DNA of 64,000 bases, taken from NCBI GenBank assembly GCA_029532415.1, contig JAQOTA010000007.1, positions 62,001 to 126,000 on the forward strand. The letters run 5' to 3'. The notes under the pieces are model-generated. The model saw only the letters and a program-made list of their open reading frames with translations, had not been told where the DNA came from and did not search any database. The translations under genes were made by a program, and so were the position numbers. Within the stretch, counting starts at the first letter, position 1, and the number at the start of each line of letters is the position of its first letter. This document shows positions 55,030 through 64,000 of the stretch, in pieces. The stretch is from Marasmius tenuissimus (Eukaryota; Basidiomycota; Agaricomycetes; Agaricales; Marasmiaceae).

Positions 55030-56996
55030 CTAACGAATGTGAGGCCTACCTTGTACTAGCACAGAATGACCCCGTTCCCAAGCGTATTGCCTCCCATCAG
55101 AACTATATTGTTTAATTTGAAGGTACTCGTGAGCCACATTATATGGCCCGTTGCCCCATGAGGCACCGATCCATGACAGGACCTTCAGCCTTGGGATGTC
55201 ATGCGTCTTCCAATCATCCTCAGATATTGCGTGTCGCCCATTTGGATCGAAGGACCAGTAGAAAAACGGGCTGACAAGGGGATAACGTACTGAATACATC
55301 CCCTTGCTATGCTCTATGATAGGAATAGGGGGAACAAAGAGATAAACCGGAGTGGAAGCTGTTTTAGGGGTATTGTAGATCGTGCCGACAAGAGAAAACT
55401 GAATATCGGTAATGAACACTAAGAAAGAAAGCTATCAGTCAAAGGAAGGCAAGAGATTGAGGTGTGCTTGCCAAGATTGCTATATGGGTCATGACAGTCT
55501 TTGACAAACGGGAGAGACTGGATGAGGTAGGCAGTGCGTTGTCGTATCTCGTCTGGAAAGCGCAAGATGAAGTGAAGGTTTACATTGACCTCGGGTTGGC
55601 CGAAAGGAAAGTCGACACGGGATGCTACTACACAAGTCAGCAAACGGAAGATGGACTCGGTATAAGGACATACCTGTGGCAGAGTAAACCACTTCTACGT
55701 CGGCACTGAAATTGTGGCAGACCCATGCCGGGATGGGAGCAAAGGGGAGATAAGCAAGGATTCTGGGTCTGTGCCGGTCGACAACGGCCCCGAAAGTGAG
55801 AAGACCATGCCGTGCAAAGTCGGAGAGTCTCTTAACATGCCTCGTCTCCCCGAATGACGCAACCAGGCGCAAGAAGTTGCCGAGCTGCTGTTCAAGGTAG
55901 GCGACAATTGCGACAGCGCACAGTCGGGGACACGTTTGTTGGTGAAGAGGCTTAGGGGGATACATGAGCGAGCCAAAAGAGATATTGGTTCTGGGAGGTA
56001 AAAGGGAGACGGAAGAAATATCGTATTGCCAAGTGTGGGTTCTTGGGTTGAACGTCCAAAAGCCCCACTCAGCTGAAACCTATAGTGCCACGTATTAGTA
56101 GGTGTTGTGTGACATAAAGAATGTAAGTACCCACAGGGACTGCCAATGTCTTGTCTGCGGACAAAGCAAAGCGTGATGCTCGCTAATAACACGCTTAGTG
56201 GACTGGGGATTTTGAAAAGACAGACATACCTGTGTATACCAAAGGTAGAACCAGACAGCCCAATTTCCCTCCGCCACAAATTGATCGATGAATTTCTTTC
56301 CGTCGACAAGTTCTACATAACAATTGTCAGTATCCACAATCACAGTCACAGACGAGGGGACTGACCATCGTGCACAATCAACGACAAGCGTTCTGACCAA
56401 CCCAATCCGAACAATTGAGTGATATTTGGCAACCTGATACTAAGTTAATAGGCACTTATTCTGTGGGCGGGTATTCCAACATACCGCTGAGATGCCATTT
56501 CTCTGCATATACGCTCCACTATCTGCATTAATTCATCAAAATTCTGAACCAAACACCCTGGAGACGTGGGCTCACCACCCTGAAGTCTTCTCCATCTTCT
56601 CCCATAGGTTCGAGTGTTATTCTCGTAAATCTTTCCCGAATTCCGATTATCTCAATATGTTGTACAACCTTCTTGACTTTCATGACTGTGGACTGCGGCT
56701 GTGATGTCCTGGGCACGGGTCCTTGTCGTTGAGGTTGAACGGGGACCTCCAGAACCTCTGCAGAAACATTCCTTCGCACGATAATGTCACCCGTGAGGAT
56801 CCTCCTAAACATACCACCACACTAGACTCGACAATCAAGACAGAAATAGTAGCTATTTGTGCAAGCGACGTACCAAATTGATCAAGTCCTCTCTGTGATG
56901 ATGATAGATATTTGTTGTTGCATCGCCAGTCACGGTTTGTATGGTAGCGTTGGCACCGATTTGAACATTTCTGGCGTGAGTAAGGATATGGTTCAT
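55030..56996 (-). CDS. Paralogue 2 of the IQ-motif family (uncharacterised)
   Basis: Same orientation and exon pattern as paralogue 1. Exon 1 (56996-56874, 41 codons) encodes MNHILTHARNVQIGAN, then ATIQTVTGDATTNIY and DLINL. Exon 2 begins MFRRILTGDIIVRRNVSAEV with MKVKKVVQHIEIIG. Later exons give LFGLGWSERLSLIVHD, ELVDGKKFIDQFVAEGNW, VWFYLWYTQ, VSAEWGFWTFNPRTHTWQY and LSDFARHGLLTFGAVVDR. The C-terminal part has TPVYLFVPPIPI, YSVRYPLVSPFFYWSFDPNG and IPRLKVLSWIGASW. No catalytic motif is visible. No disabling mutation was seen, so the gene may be active. Confidence 0.75.
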
Positions 56997-58944
56997 TGTC
57001 GTCCACCCGGACTCGAGGGGAAACCAATATCAGCGTTGGCTTGAATTGGTGGGGGTAAGGGAAGATGATTATATGTCCCTCGCATGCCGTTCATATATGT
57101 CCCGTCCCAATTTGTGTGTCAGCGCTATAGTCTACGTGCTGTCTTGGTCTGGATTCTGTGTCATGTCCACCAATACAAAAAAAAACTCAAATTTATCCAT
57201 GACTAACGGATAGAATTAAATTGCTGTAGGGAATGACAAACACAAGGCGGCACTCTTGTTGTTGCAATTGGTTCGAGTGCATTGATCAAAGAGGACGAAC
57301 CCAAGATGAGGCTGAACTCAGGAGAACGGATCAAGTAGGAAGCCAATGACTTGTCCGAGCACATTGATTAGAGCAAACAGAACCGGGACACTGAATTCCG
57401 GGACAATGGATTCGAAGACATCCAATAGGAGGCCAACAACTTAACGACTTTACAGCTCTTGGGACAAGCATGCGTCTTCCTCAGGGAATCGTGGCTGACC
57501 AATTCCTTCCCGCCTCACGATATTTTGTATTCTTGCGAACGTTCACGAGCAAAAGGGGATGAACTGGAGGACGTTTGGGGTTGTAGCCGTCAGTAGGTAC
57601 GCTGTAATATCACCGTGGAGTGGGATAGATTAGTCAGACATAGATTCCCGAGGGTGGCCTGCAATTGTGACAACAGCTGCAAGGGGCAATAAACACTCTG
57701 AGTGATTTATCAGCCACTACAGCACTTTTGTTACGCAGTAAAGCACCCGCAAATCAATTGTTTGAGAACGGGAGGTTCGTCCCCTTTTGGCAGGGCTCAT
57801 GCGATCGAGGGGGGCATCTCAACACATGATTGCATCGTCTGTGAGAACTGAGTAGAGGCTGTCTTTCCGAGCATACCATTCTCTTCAGGGCATTGAGATT
57901 CGTGCTGAAAGTGTGCGCAAATCATTCGATATCTCCGCGGAGGCTGGGGCTGGGGCTGGGGCTGGAAAAGGGTACTTCACCCCTGTTGTCCCTCTGTTGC
58001 ACAGAGCTTTTAGTCGTAACAAAGAATGGACGAGATTGTTCGTAAGGCGTACCCTAGAATCCAGATCCGAAATAGCTACGAGTTCGACTGTTCAATTCAG
58101 ATTTGCCTACGCGTCATCACAGCGGGAGCCAGACTGAAGAGGATACAGAATCAGAAGCTAGAGCATGATCAAAAAAACGACCACGGACACTCAATTAGAC
58201 TGCGCTTTGTCACCAGAGAGATATGTGACATCGTCCGACCGTCGACGAGTCACAACAGGAGGTTGAACGAAAGTTCAGTTTATGCATCATTGCATGCGGG
58301 CCGTTCAGATTATGAGTACTCGATGTACTCGAGGAAATAAGCTCACTAGTACAAAGAGGGTAAACGCTTTACCTAGGTCTCAGGAAGCCCGATACTCGCC
58401 GTTTGCCCGTTGTGATGGAAGTTTGAGGCCAAGGGACATAAGCGTCCACCCGTGAGACAAATCGATCGCGTGGGAGTCATTCCTAGCATTTTCTGAACTC
58501 GAGCCACCACGCATCCCCGTTACCCATGGTTATCTTTTAAAGGCTCCTTTACTAGTACCAGAGGATTCATTCATCCAGCAATCCCAGACTCGGCCCAGGC
58601 GAGACAATCAATTGGGTCCGGGAAGCACTCAAGTGACAAGTCGATGAACCAATACAGCTTCACCAGCCTTGGCGTAGCTTGGTTTCTAAAACTCGCTTTT
58701 CATCCTCGAGAGCAATATCTCCATGAGAGAGTGTTGAACGTGCTTTTGTATCCATTCTCTGATATTGTTGTCCGCTAAGTATTCGTCTGTGGGTCGCCAC
58801 GTCCTCAACCATCCCCTGAAGTTCGACCCTTGAGGCGTATTTCTGAACGACTTCCGGCGACCGCTGTAGCATCCCTCCGGCTCTACACCGCGAGGAACAC
58901 TGGGTCAAGGCCGTGTCTTGAGTTTTGCTGTTGTAACCGTATTA
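56997..58944. other. Gene-free stretch
   Basis: No supported gene. A small GGGGCT tandem run lies at 57940-57962. Frames at 57913-58340 lack motifs and splice context. Composition suggests intergenic or decayed DNA. Confidence 0.4.
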
Positions 58945-59448
58945 GGTAGTTTGCGTGACACGGTTAGCGTGCGAAAAGCATTGCGTCATACGAATCGTTC
59001 GTTATTTTTCGGGATTTTGCGTTGCGTGAGGCAACCTTGAAACCCATACGCGATTCCTCTCATTCTACAGTAATCTCCTTGAAACAAAGTTCTTGACAGT
59101 GTTGTTTTGAGACACTCAGCCATCAAATGTACCACAAATGGTCGTTGAACCAGCTAGGAGGGGCTGTAGACTGGCAAGAAACTAGCCATGATGGCATCAG
59201 CCAATACCGTTCGTGCCGAGCATGTATTGAGCAAGCATCGATGATGGAGCTAGCAAGAATTCTCAATGGTAGGAAGAGTAACTGTGTCTCTCTGAGCCAT
59301 ACACTGCTCATGAGCTCAATTTCTCATGGGAGATGCACGTAAAATTTGCAGGTGGTGGTGGCCTCACGCAACGCAAAATCCCGAAAAATATCGAACAGTT
59401 CGTATGACGCAATGCTTTTCGCACGCCAACCGTGTCACGGAAACTGCC
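58945..59448. mobile_element. 504-bp MITE with long (about 88 bp) inverted ends
   Basis: The left arm (58945-59032) and right arm (59361-59448) are reverse complements with few mismatches, starting GGTAGTTTGCGTGACACGG on the left and GGCAGTTTCCGTGACACGG on the inverted right. TA lies just outside each end (58943-58944 and 59449-59450). The 330-base interior has no transposase. It ends about 20 bases before a tRNA gene. Confidence 0.75.
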
Positions 59449-59469
59449 TATTGTCACTCAGCCGTCCGA

Positions 59470-59562
59470 GGGCACATGGTGTAGTTGGTTATCACATCCG
59501 CTTAGCATGTTACTTCGCTGGGCATCTGCGGGGGGTGCTGGGTTCAATTCCCAGTGTGTCCA
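59470..59562 (+). tRNA. tRNA-Ala (AGC) with a 19-nt intron
   Basis: The acceptor GGGCACA pairs with TGTGTCC, the D-arm contains GTGTAGTTGG (box A), the anticodon stem is TCCGC/GCGGG and the loop TTAGCAT places AGC at 34-36. A 19-base intron (59508-59526) follows position 37, the standard place for eukaryotic tRNA introns. The T-arm CTGGG-TTCAATT-CCCAG carries box B. The discriminator is A, as usual for Ala. It should be functional. Confidence 0.85.
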
Positions 59563-59970
59563 CTAATGTTGTTCATTGATATTTTTATCCCGCCTCCGCT
59601 GGATCAAGACAGGCTACTACTGACAATGAGACACGCCTGTATGATGAGGTACGAGTCTGCCACCTGGCTAAGGTTTGTAATTCCAGTGCTGGGTGGCTAG
59701 AGCTATAGGTAGCCTTCGTCGAAATTCGACTATTTCGAGTCACGGCGCAAGAAGGCCGATATACACATAGCATGTCAGCTGCGGTCACTGATACATCCAA
59801 TGATCACAGTGATGGAATTACCAAGTTTCGTATAGCATCCCGCTCGATGAATTGATTGTGGCCAAGGGGATATGATGCTCGGTCGAATGGCCTGTATTTA
59901 GTGTGCTCTTACTACCTATCTTATCCTCCCCAGGATTCGATTCCCCCCTCCCTCCCCAAAAAAATTTGCC

Positions 59971-61961
59971 ATGTCAAGCAACCTTTTCAGCAATGCCAAA
60001 CAATTCCGGATAGGCGACTACGCTACTATCCAAAACGTAGGTGGCGATGTGACGACAAACGTCTACGGCCAAAGGGACTTTGTGAACTTGGTATGGGAGA
60101 TTTACTGAGTCGCGGGACGGTCTACTCTGGAGTTCGAATCGATACTCTAGTCAGGAAACATGTTCAGGAGAATCCCGATGGGTGATATCATCGTTCGGAA
60201 GTCTTTGTCTTCGGAAGTTCTACACGCCCATCCGACCGTCGAATCGGAACACGTATCAACACTAGAGCCTAGACTGCTGAAAGTCAAGAAGACGGTGGAC
60301 CATGTTGCAGTGCTTGGACTTCCAGGAGGTTTCACGAGTATAACTGTCGAGCCATCCGGGTCAGAGGATCAAACAGACGAGTTCAACATTGTGTGGTGAT
60401 TACCTTTAACACTCTGTCGGATGACCTGACGCATTTTCGTAGATAGCAGACCGCGTGTGCCGAGAAATGTCGTGTCAGCGGTGAGTAAGCGAGTGTTCTT
60501 AGACATCTCTACATCACTGATTCGGTCAACTGTGATAGATCGCCACTGTTAACTCAACTGGTCGGACTGGGCTGGTCGGAACGACTGACGTTGATAGTAC
60601 ACGATGGTATGTAGCTTGTTCCGGGGCCTGATGTGCTATAGTTGAGTATACTCCAATGGATGGTAGAGCTCGTGAATGGGAAAGACTTAAGTGATACGTA
60701 CTGGGAAAAGGACCTCGTGGTGTGGTACTACCTTTGGTATACGCAGGTATTCTCCGGCCAGTATCAACATGATTCCGTCTCGGCTCACATTATCCAGATG
60801 TCCTCATTTTTCACTTTGTACACGGATAGCACTACGACGATGACGGTATGTTTTTCATACAAGTATCCACTCCCCACTAATAGTAGAGTCCCGGACAGGT
60901 CTCCGGCGAGCTGAGCTGTTGGTCCTTCAGTCTCAAAACTGGGTCTTGGAAGTACGACCTTCTCACAGTCTCCATCTCCTTCCCAACCGACGACACCTCT
61001 TTCGATCCGATCGTCTACAAACCAGAGAATCCGCTTTATGGAAGCACGAGAACGCCCCGACTCAACGCTGACGACGTGGTCGCGTACTTTGAACATCAGT
61101 TCGGTGACTTCTTGTATATGATTGCGGCTTCAGGAGAGACGAGGCACGTTGGCGAGGACTCACTCTCCGAGTTTGCACGACACGGATATCTCACCTTTGG
61201 AGCGGTTGTGAACCGTAGGAAGCCTGGGATTGTGGCACATTTACCCTCCACCCGCGATGAGCAGCCTGAATGGTATTGTGAGAGTTTGGGGGTTGATGTT
61301 GAAGCGAGGTACTCGACCTCTGGTATGTACTCATCTCACGCAATCCCAGCTTGTCCTGACTTGAATACCTATCTAGTGCCATGGCGTGTCGATCTGTCCT
61401 TCCGGAACACTGGGAGAAATCAAGCACACATCCACTTTTCGCTACGCTCTCCGAATGGAATCCGACGTCGAGCTGCGTACCTCAGCCAATCGAGGCGTTT
61501 ACTCAACGATAGTAAGGCCCCCTTACACGATCTCGGTGAGCATTTATCGAACAGGTCCTACTACCATTAACACCTACATGCTTCGCTACTATCTAGCGTT
61601 TATTGACGAGATTCGGTTTTCTCTTGTCGGCACGTTTCACGTCGACTCTGAAAGGCCTTCTCGAACTCCGGTTTATCTCTTCGTGCCTCCAGTTCCTGTA
61701 GACTTTACGGATCAGGTTTACTCCATCCGTTATCCGCTGCTTGACCGCTTATTCTACAGGTCCCTAGACCTAAACGGGAAAAACGACATCCTCGACGAAG
61801 AGGACTGGAAAAAATATGGGATCCCGAAGTTGGATATCCATGAGTGGATCGGTACATTCTGGGCTTCGTCGGAATATTCAATCGTGCTAGACTATGTAGG
61901 CGATGAAATGCGGCATGCGGGAGTTCATAGGTATCCCGAGTTGGTGTGGGGTGAGTTTTAG
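59971..61961 (+). CDS. Paralogue 3 of the IQ-motif family (uncharacterised)
   Basis: Plus strand, nine exons, about 545 residues, all joins in frame. Exon 1 (59971-60090, 40 codons) encodes MSSNLFSNAKQFRIGD and ATIQNVGGDVTTNVY, then DFVNL. Exon 2 starts at 60155 (NMFRRIPMGDIIVRKSLSSE, VKKTVDHVAVLGLPGGFTSI). Then come DRVCREMS, LVGLGWSERLTLIVHD, ELVNGKDLSDTYWEKDLVVW, a short exon and VSGELSCWSF. The long exon has VVAYFEHQFGDFLYMIAASG and LSEFARHGYLTFGAVVNRRK. The C-terminal exons have PWRVDLSF, RTPVYLFVPP, YSIRYPLLDRLFYRSLDLNG and YGIPKLDIHEWIGTFW, ending HRYPELVWGEF. The protein appears soluble (no membrane segment seen). It is opposite in orientation to copies 1 and 2. The exon-1 motif may mediate self-assembly (inference). 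Confidence 0.8.
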
Positions 61962-62213
61962 ACTCTGCGCCTTTTATGATCGTACTGTTGATCTTTTAAT
62001 TTAATTTCCAGATGATTCTCATAGCTCTAGCACACCGGTCAGAGAGCAAGATACATTAAGTAGAGCGTAGCGCTTATGGACTGATCCATAGTATCATTAC
62101 ATCTTCTGCGCCATCATCTCGAATTCCAGTCTTACAATCCAGTCTGTGGTACTTACTCGCCCCGTAAGTGAGATATTCTCTTTGAATCAGGCTCTGACTC
62201 AGACTCTGTCCAA

Positions 62214-62305
62214 GGGCACATTGGAGATGGTTATCACATCCGCTTAGCATCGCGGTATGAGATGTGTCATGCGGGGGGTGCTGGGTTCAATTCCCAGTGT
62301 GTCCA
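62214..62305 (+). tRNA. tRNA-Ala (AGC) copy 2, altered D-arm
   Basis: The acceptor, anticodon stem-loop and whole 3' half are identical to the tRNA at 59470, but the intron is different in sequence (about 20 bases). The D-arm has lost two bases and box A reads TTGGAGATGG instead of TGGTGTAGTTGG. It may be a pseudogene or a weakly transcribed copy. Confidence 0.6.
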
Positions 62306-63551
62306 ATCCAGGGGGTCAATTAAAGTTAACTTTTTTGGTACCGACGGATAAGGAGTTGTTCTACGCCAAAGACGTTTACATTTCAACACCTGATGAAAGA
62401 CATTGAATGGTGTTCAAATCTCCCTCTGTATACCCATTGGTATTCTGGAATCTGGAATCACTTGAATCCTCGTCTCGTACTGACTCACTGAGTCGCATCA
62501 GAATTCTCATCCCCCCCCACCAGCTAACACTGAATACTAAGCAGCCCCGAGCCGTGTATTCGTGGCCCTTCCTCTAGTCATCATTGTTGCCCTCTCGACG
62601 GCGCTCGACGGACTAAGAGAGACCAAAAAAGGATCATGCGTCACGGCGTCGAAAGGACGAATGCCAAGGCAATCAATGCGGTACGGAAGGACACGGAGCA
62701 CAATGACAGACGATAAGAAAGACGCAAGACATACAAGGCATCAAACCGGGGTGCTGTCGTGAAGAGGAGCATGTATAGGTAGTCGTACGGGAGGTCCGCG
62801 TAGAATGACGAGAGCGTAAATTGACCCTTCGTTGAGATATTTTTGCTACCTAGGAGGTGCAGCCTGAACTCCTGCCTGGGGCTAGGACAATACAATCCGA
62901 AACGGAGGCGACTCGGAAGTCTTGCGTGCGAAACATATGGGAAAAGTAGGCTGCGGATGTAAAAAAAAAAGTACAGTTGGCAGGTGCCTGAGCGATCATT
63001 TGCCGTTCAATGTCGCGATCATGCAAAATCCAAAGAGCGCGTGCTTCAGTTCGCGAAACGCGTCAGCTCAAAGCTGAAAGTGCTGACATATTCCGATTCG
63101 TTTTGCTCTGGTCTTCCATTGCCTCGGGGAATATCCGGACCGTTGCTAACGAAACGGTCTTATGTATTGTGTATGACATCACTCACAATGATTCCTAGAC
63201 TCCGGATAATTTCATGTTGCTCCGTTCTTCCGCCTCATCTAGCCCCCGTCTCTCAAAAGAAGACTCGTTCGCCTCTGTTCTGGTTGACTATAGTATGATA
63301 GACCTCCTAGAACTCGAGAAGATCGTTTTAGCTCGGTAGTTATCTTGGCTAGAGCGGGGAAACTCGAGGTAAGTTTTACGAAAGTACTCCACGATTCTGA
63401 TCCATCTAAACAGCCGAGACCGGCTCAGGTAATTTGCAAAATTTCTCGTTTCCTCGAGATGTCATGATGATGGTCGCCTTTTTCATTCGTTACCTTTCAC
63501 CCTTATCTCACTCAGCAGCTGTGTCCTCAGATGGACATTTTCCCTCGTTAG
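62306..63551. other. Intergenic stretch, possibly containing a 5' exon
   Basis: No clear gene. An ATG run at 63467 followed by hydrophobic codons (MMMVAFFIRYLS) could be the signal-peptide exon of the Ser/Thr-rich gene that follows, but the splice join could not be proved. The small frames at 62562-63298 lack motifs. Confidence 0.35.
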
Positions 63552-64000
63552 ATTTCCGTTGCACCTTCAGGAATGTCGACCTCCGAGAGTACCGCCACGT
63601 CGAGAACCAGTGATGGATCTACACCGAGCAGTTTGAGTTCGGGTACGTTTAGCTTTATTTCAGACTGGTAGTGAAGAGATAAGTTGATTCTTTTTGCAGG
63701 CTCGACGTCCGAACCATCGAATACCAGCACAACATCACGCTCTTTAACCTCTGTATCCTCAGAATCTGCATCAGCATCTACATCGATACCCTCATCATCT
63801 TCATCGTCACCTGCCTCTTCTTCCTCTTCCTCTGTATCTTCACCAAGTTCCTCATCGAGCAGCGCTTCGCAACCGCCGCCTCCGCCTAGTAGCACTAGCA
63901 CGACTACAGTATCAGAATCCTCAAGCGCAGCACCGTCACCACCCCCGAAATCTCCCAGTTCGGTCGTCACAACCGTCGTCCAAACTACCGTTGTGTGCGT
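63552..64000 (+). CDS. Ser/Thr-rich secreted or surface protein, partial
   Basis: Two exons visible on the plus strand: 63552-63642 and 63700 to the window end, joined in phase 1 by a 57-base intron. The translation is almost wholly Ser/Thr/Pro/Ala (STSEPSNTSTTSRSLTSVSS, later a PPPPPSSTSTTTVSESSSAA stretch) and ends VVTTVVQTTVVC at the window edge. Such mucin-like stretches, with VVTTVVQT just ahead of a membrane segment, are typical of fungal single-pass wall sensors or GPI proteins. A membrane segment would be expected just outside the window. The antisense acidic frame is a shadow of this composition. The start lies upstream and is unresolved. Confidence 0.6.

Noticed and set aside
57913..58340. 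Two plus-strand frames as a gene
   Set aside because: They overlap in different frames, contain a simple GGGGCT repeat, and show no motif or splice support.
63548..63970. Minus-strand acidic frame of 140 codons
   Set aside because: Antisense shadow of the Ser/Thr-rich plus-strand exons, which have a proper intron joining them in frame.

Overview
The window is fungal nuclear DNA, most likely from a mushroom-forming basidiomycete (Agaricomycetes). Genes are split by many short introns of about 50-60 nt with GT..AG ends. The recognisable proteins are eukaryotic: SUN domain, Brl1/Brr6 domain, F-box, RING, WD40 and a nucleoplasmin-like domain. Several others look like families I associate with Agaricomycetes: a tnp2-type transposase, myosin-motor chitin synthase pieces, a TRANK1/UvrD-like helicase relic, and large unnamed families. 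All gene models come from reading frames and splice signals by eye. No search was run.

Layout. (1) 1-11.9 kb is repeat-rich and degenerate. It holds hairpins, a minisatellite, one copy of a dispersed repeat carrying a tRNA-like insertion, two decayed pieces of a chitin synthase myosin motor, two TA-flanked MITEs and clusters of a CTCAAGT motif. (2) 11.9-37.4 kb is the gene-rich core. In order: an F-box gene (-), a 4-kb gene with a hyperacidic middle (-), a SUN gene (+), a small ORF (+), a membrane protein (-), a coiled-coil/RING gene (+), a Brl1/Brr6 gene (-), a nucleoplasmin-like gene (+), a complete tnp2/CACTA transposase gene (+), a small gene (-), a coiled-coil gene (-), a WD40 gene with a tail anchor (+), a coiled-coil gene (-) and a long tail-anchored gene (+). 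Most are arranged head to head. (3) 37.5-50.9 kb is a nested repeat block: a promoter-like module in front of a broken UvrD/TRANK1 helicase relic, a tRNA-like element, a Ty1/copia gag relic split by a MITE, a young 1.7-kb non-autonomous LTR element with identical LTRs, inverted copies of the dispersed repeat, and an AT-rich motif cluster. (4) 51-62 kb carries three diverged paralogues of one uncharacterised gene of about 2 kb and 9 exons. Each begins with a short separate exon coding for a conserved motif of the form IG..A.IQ.V.G. The third copy lies between two intron-containing tRNA-Ala(AGC) sequences. (5) A Ser/Thr-rich surface-type protein runs off the right edge.

How the genes may work together. 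The SUN protein (inner nuclear membrane bridge), the Brl1/Brr6 protein (nuclear pore assembly at the envelope) and the nucleoplasmin-like protein (probable histone chaperone) form a loose nuclear-periphery neighbourhood within 6 kb. The three-paralogue cluster is the best candidate for something undescribed: its N-terminal exon resembles short signalling-amyloid (RHIM/PP-like) motifs, which is inference only. A second unusual pattern is one module (11-bp tandem repeat, conserved GC-rich block, exon/intron piece) that recurs in the same orientation upstream of unrelated gene pieces.
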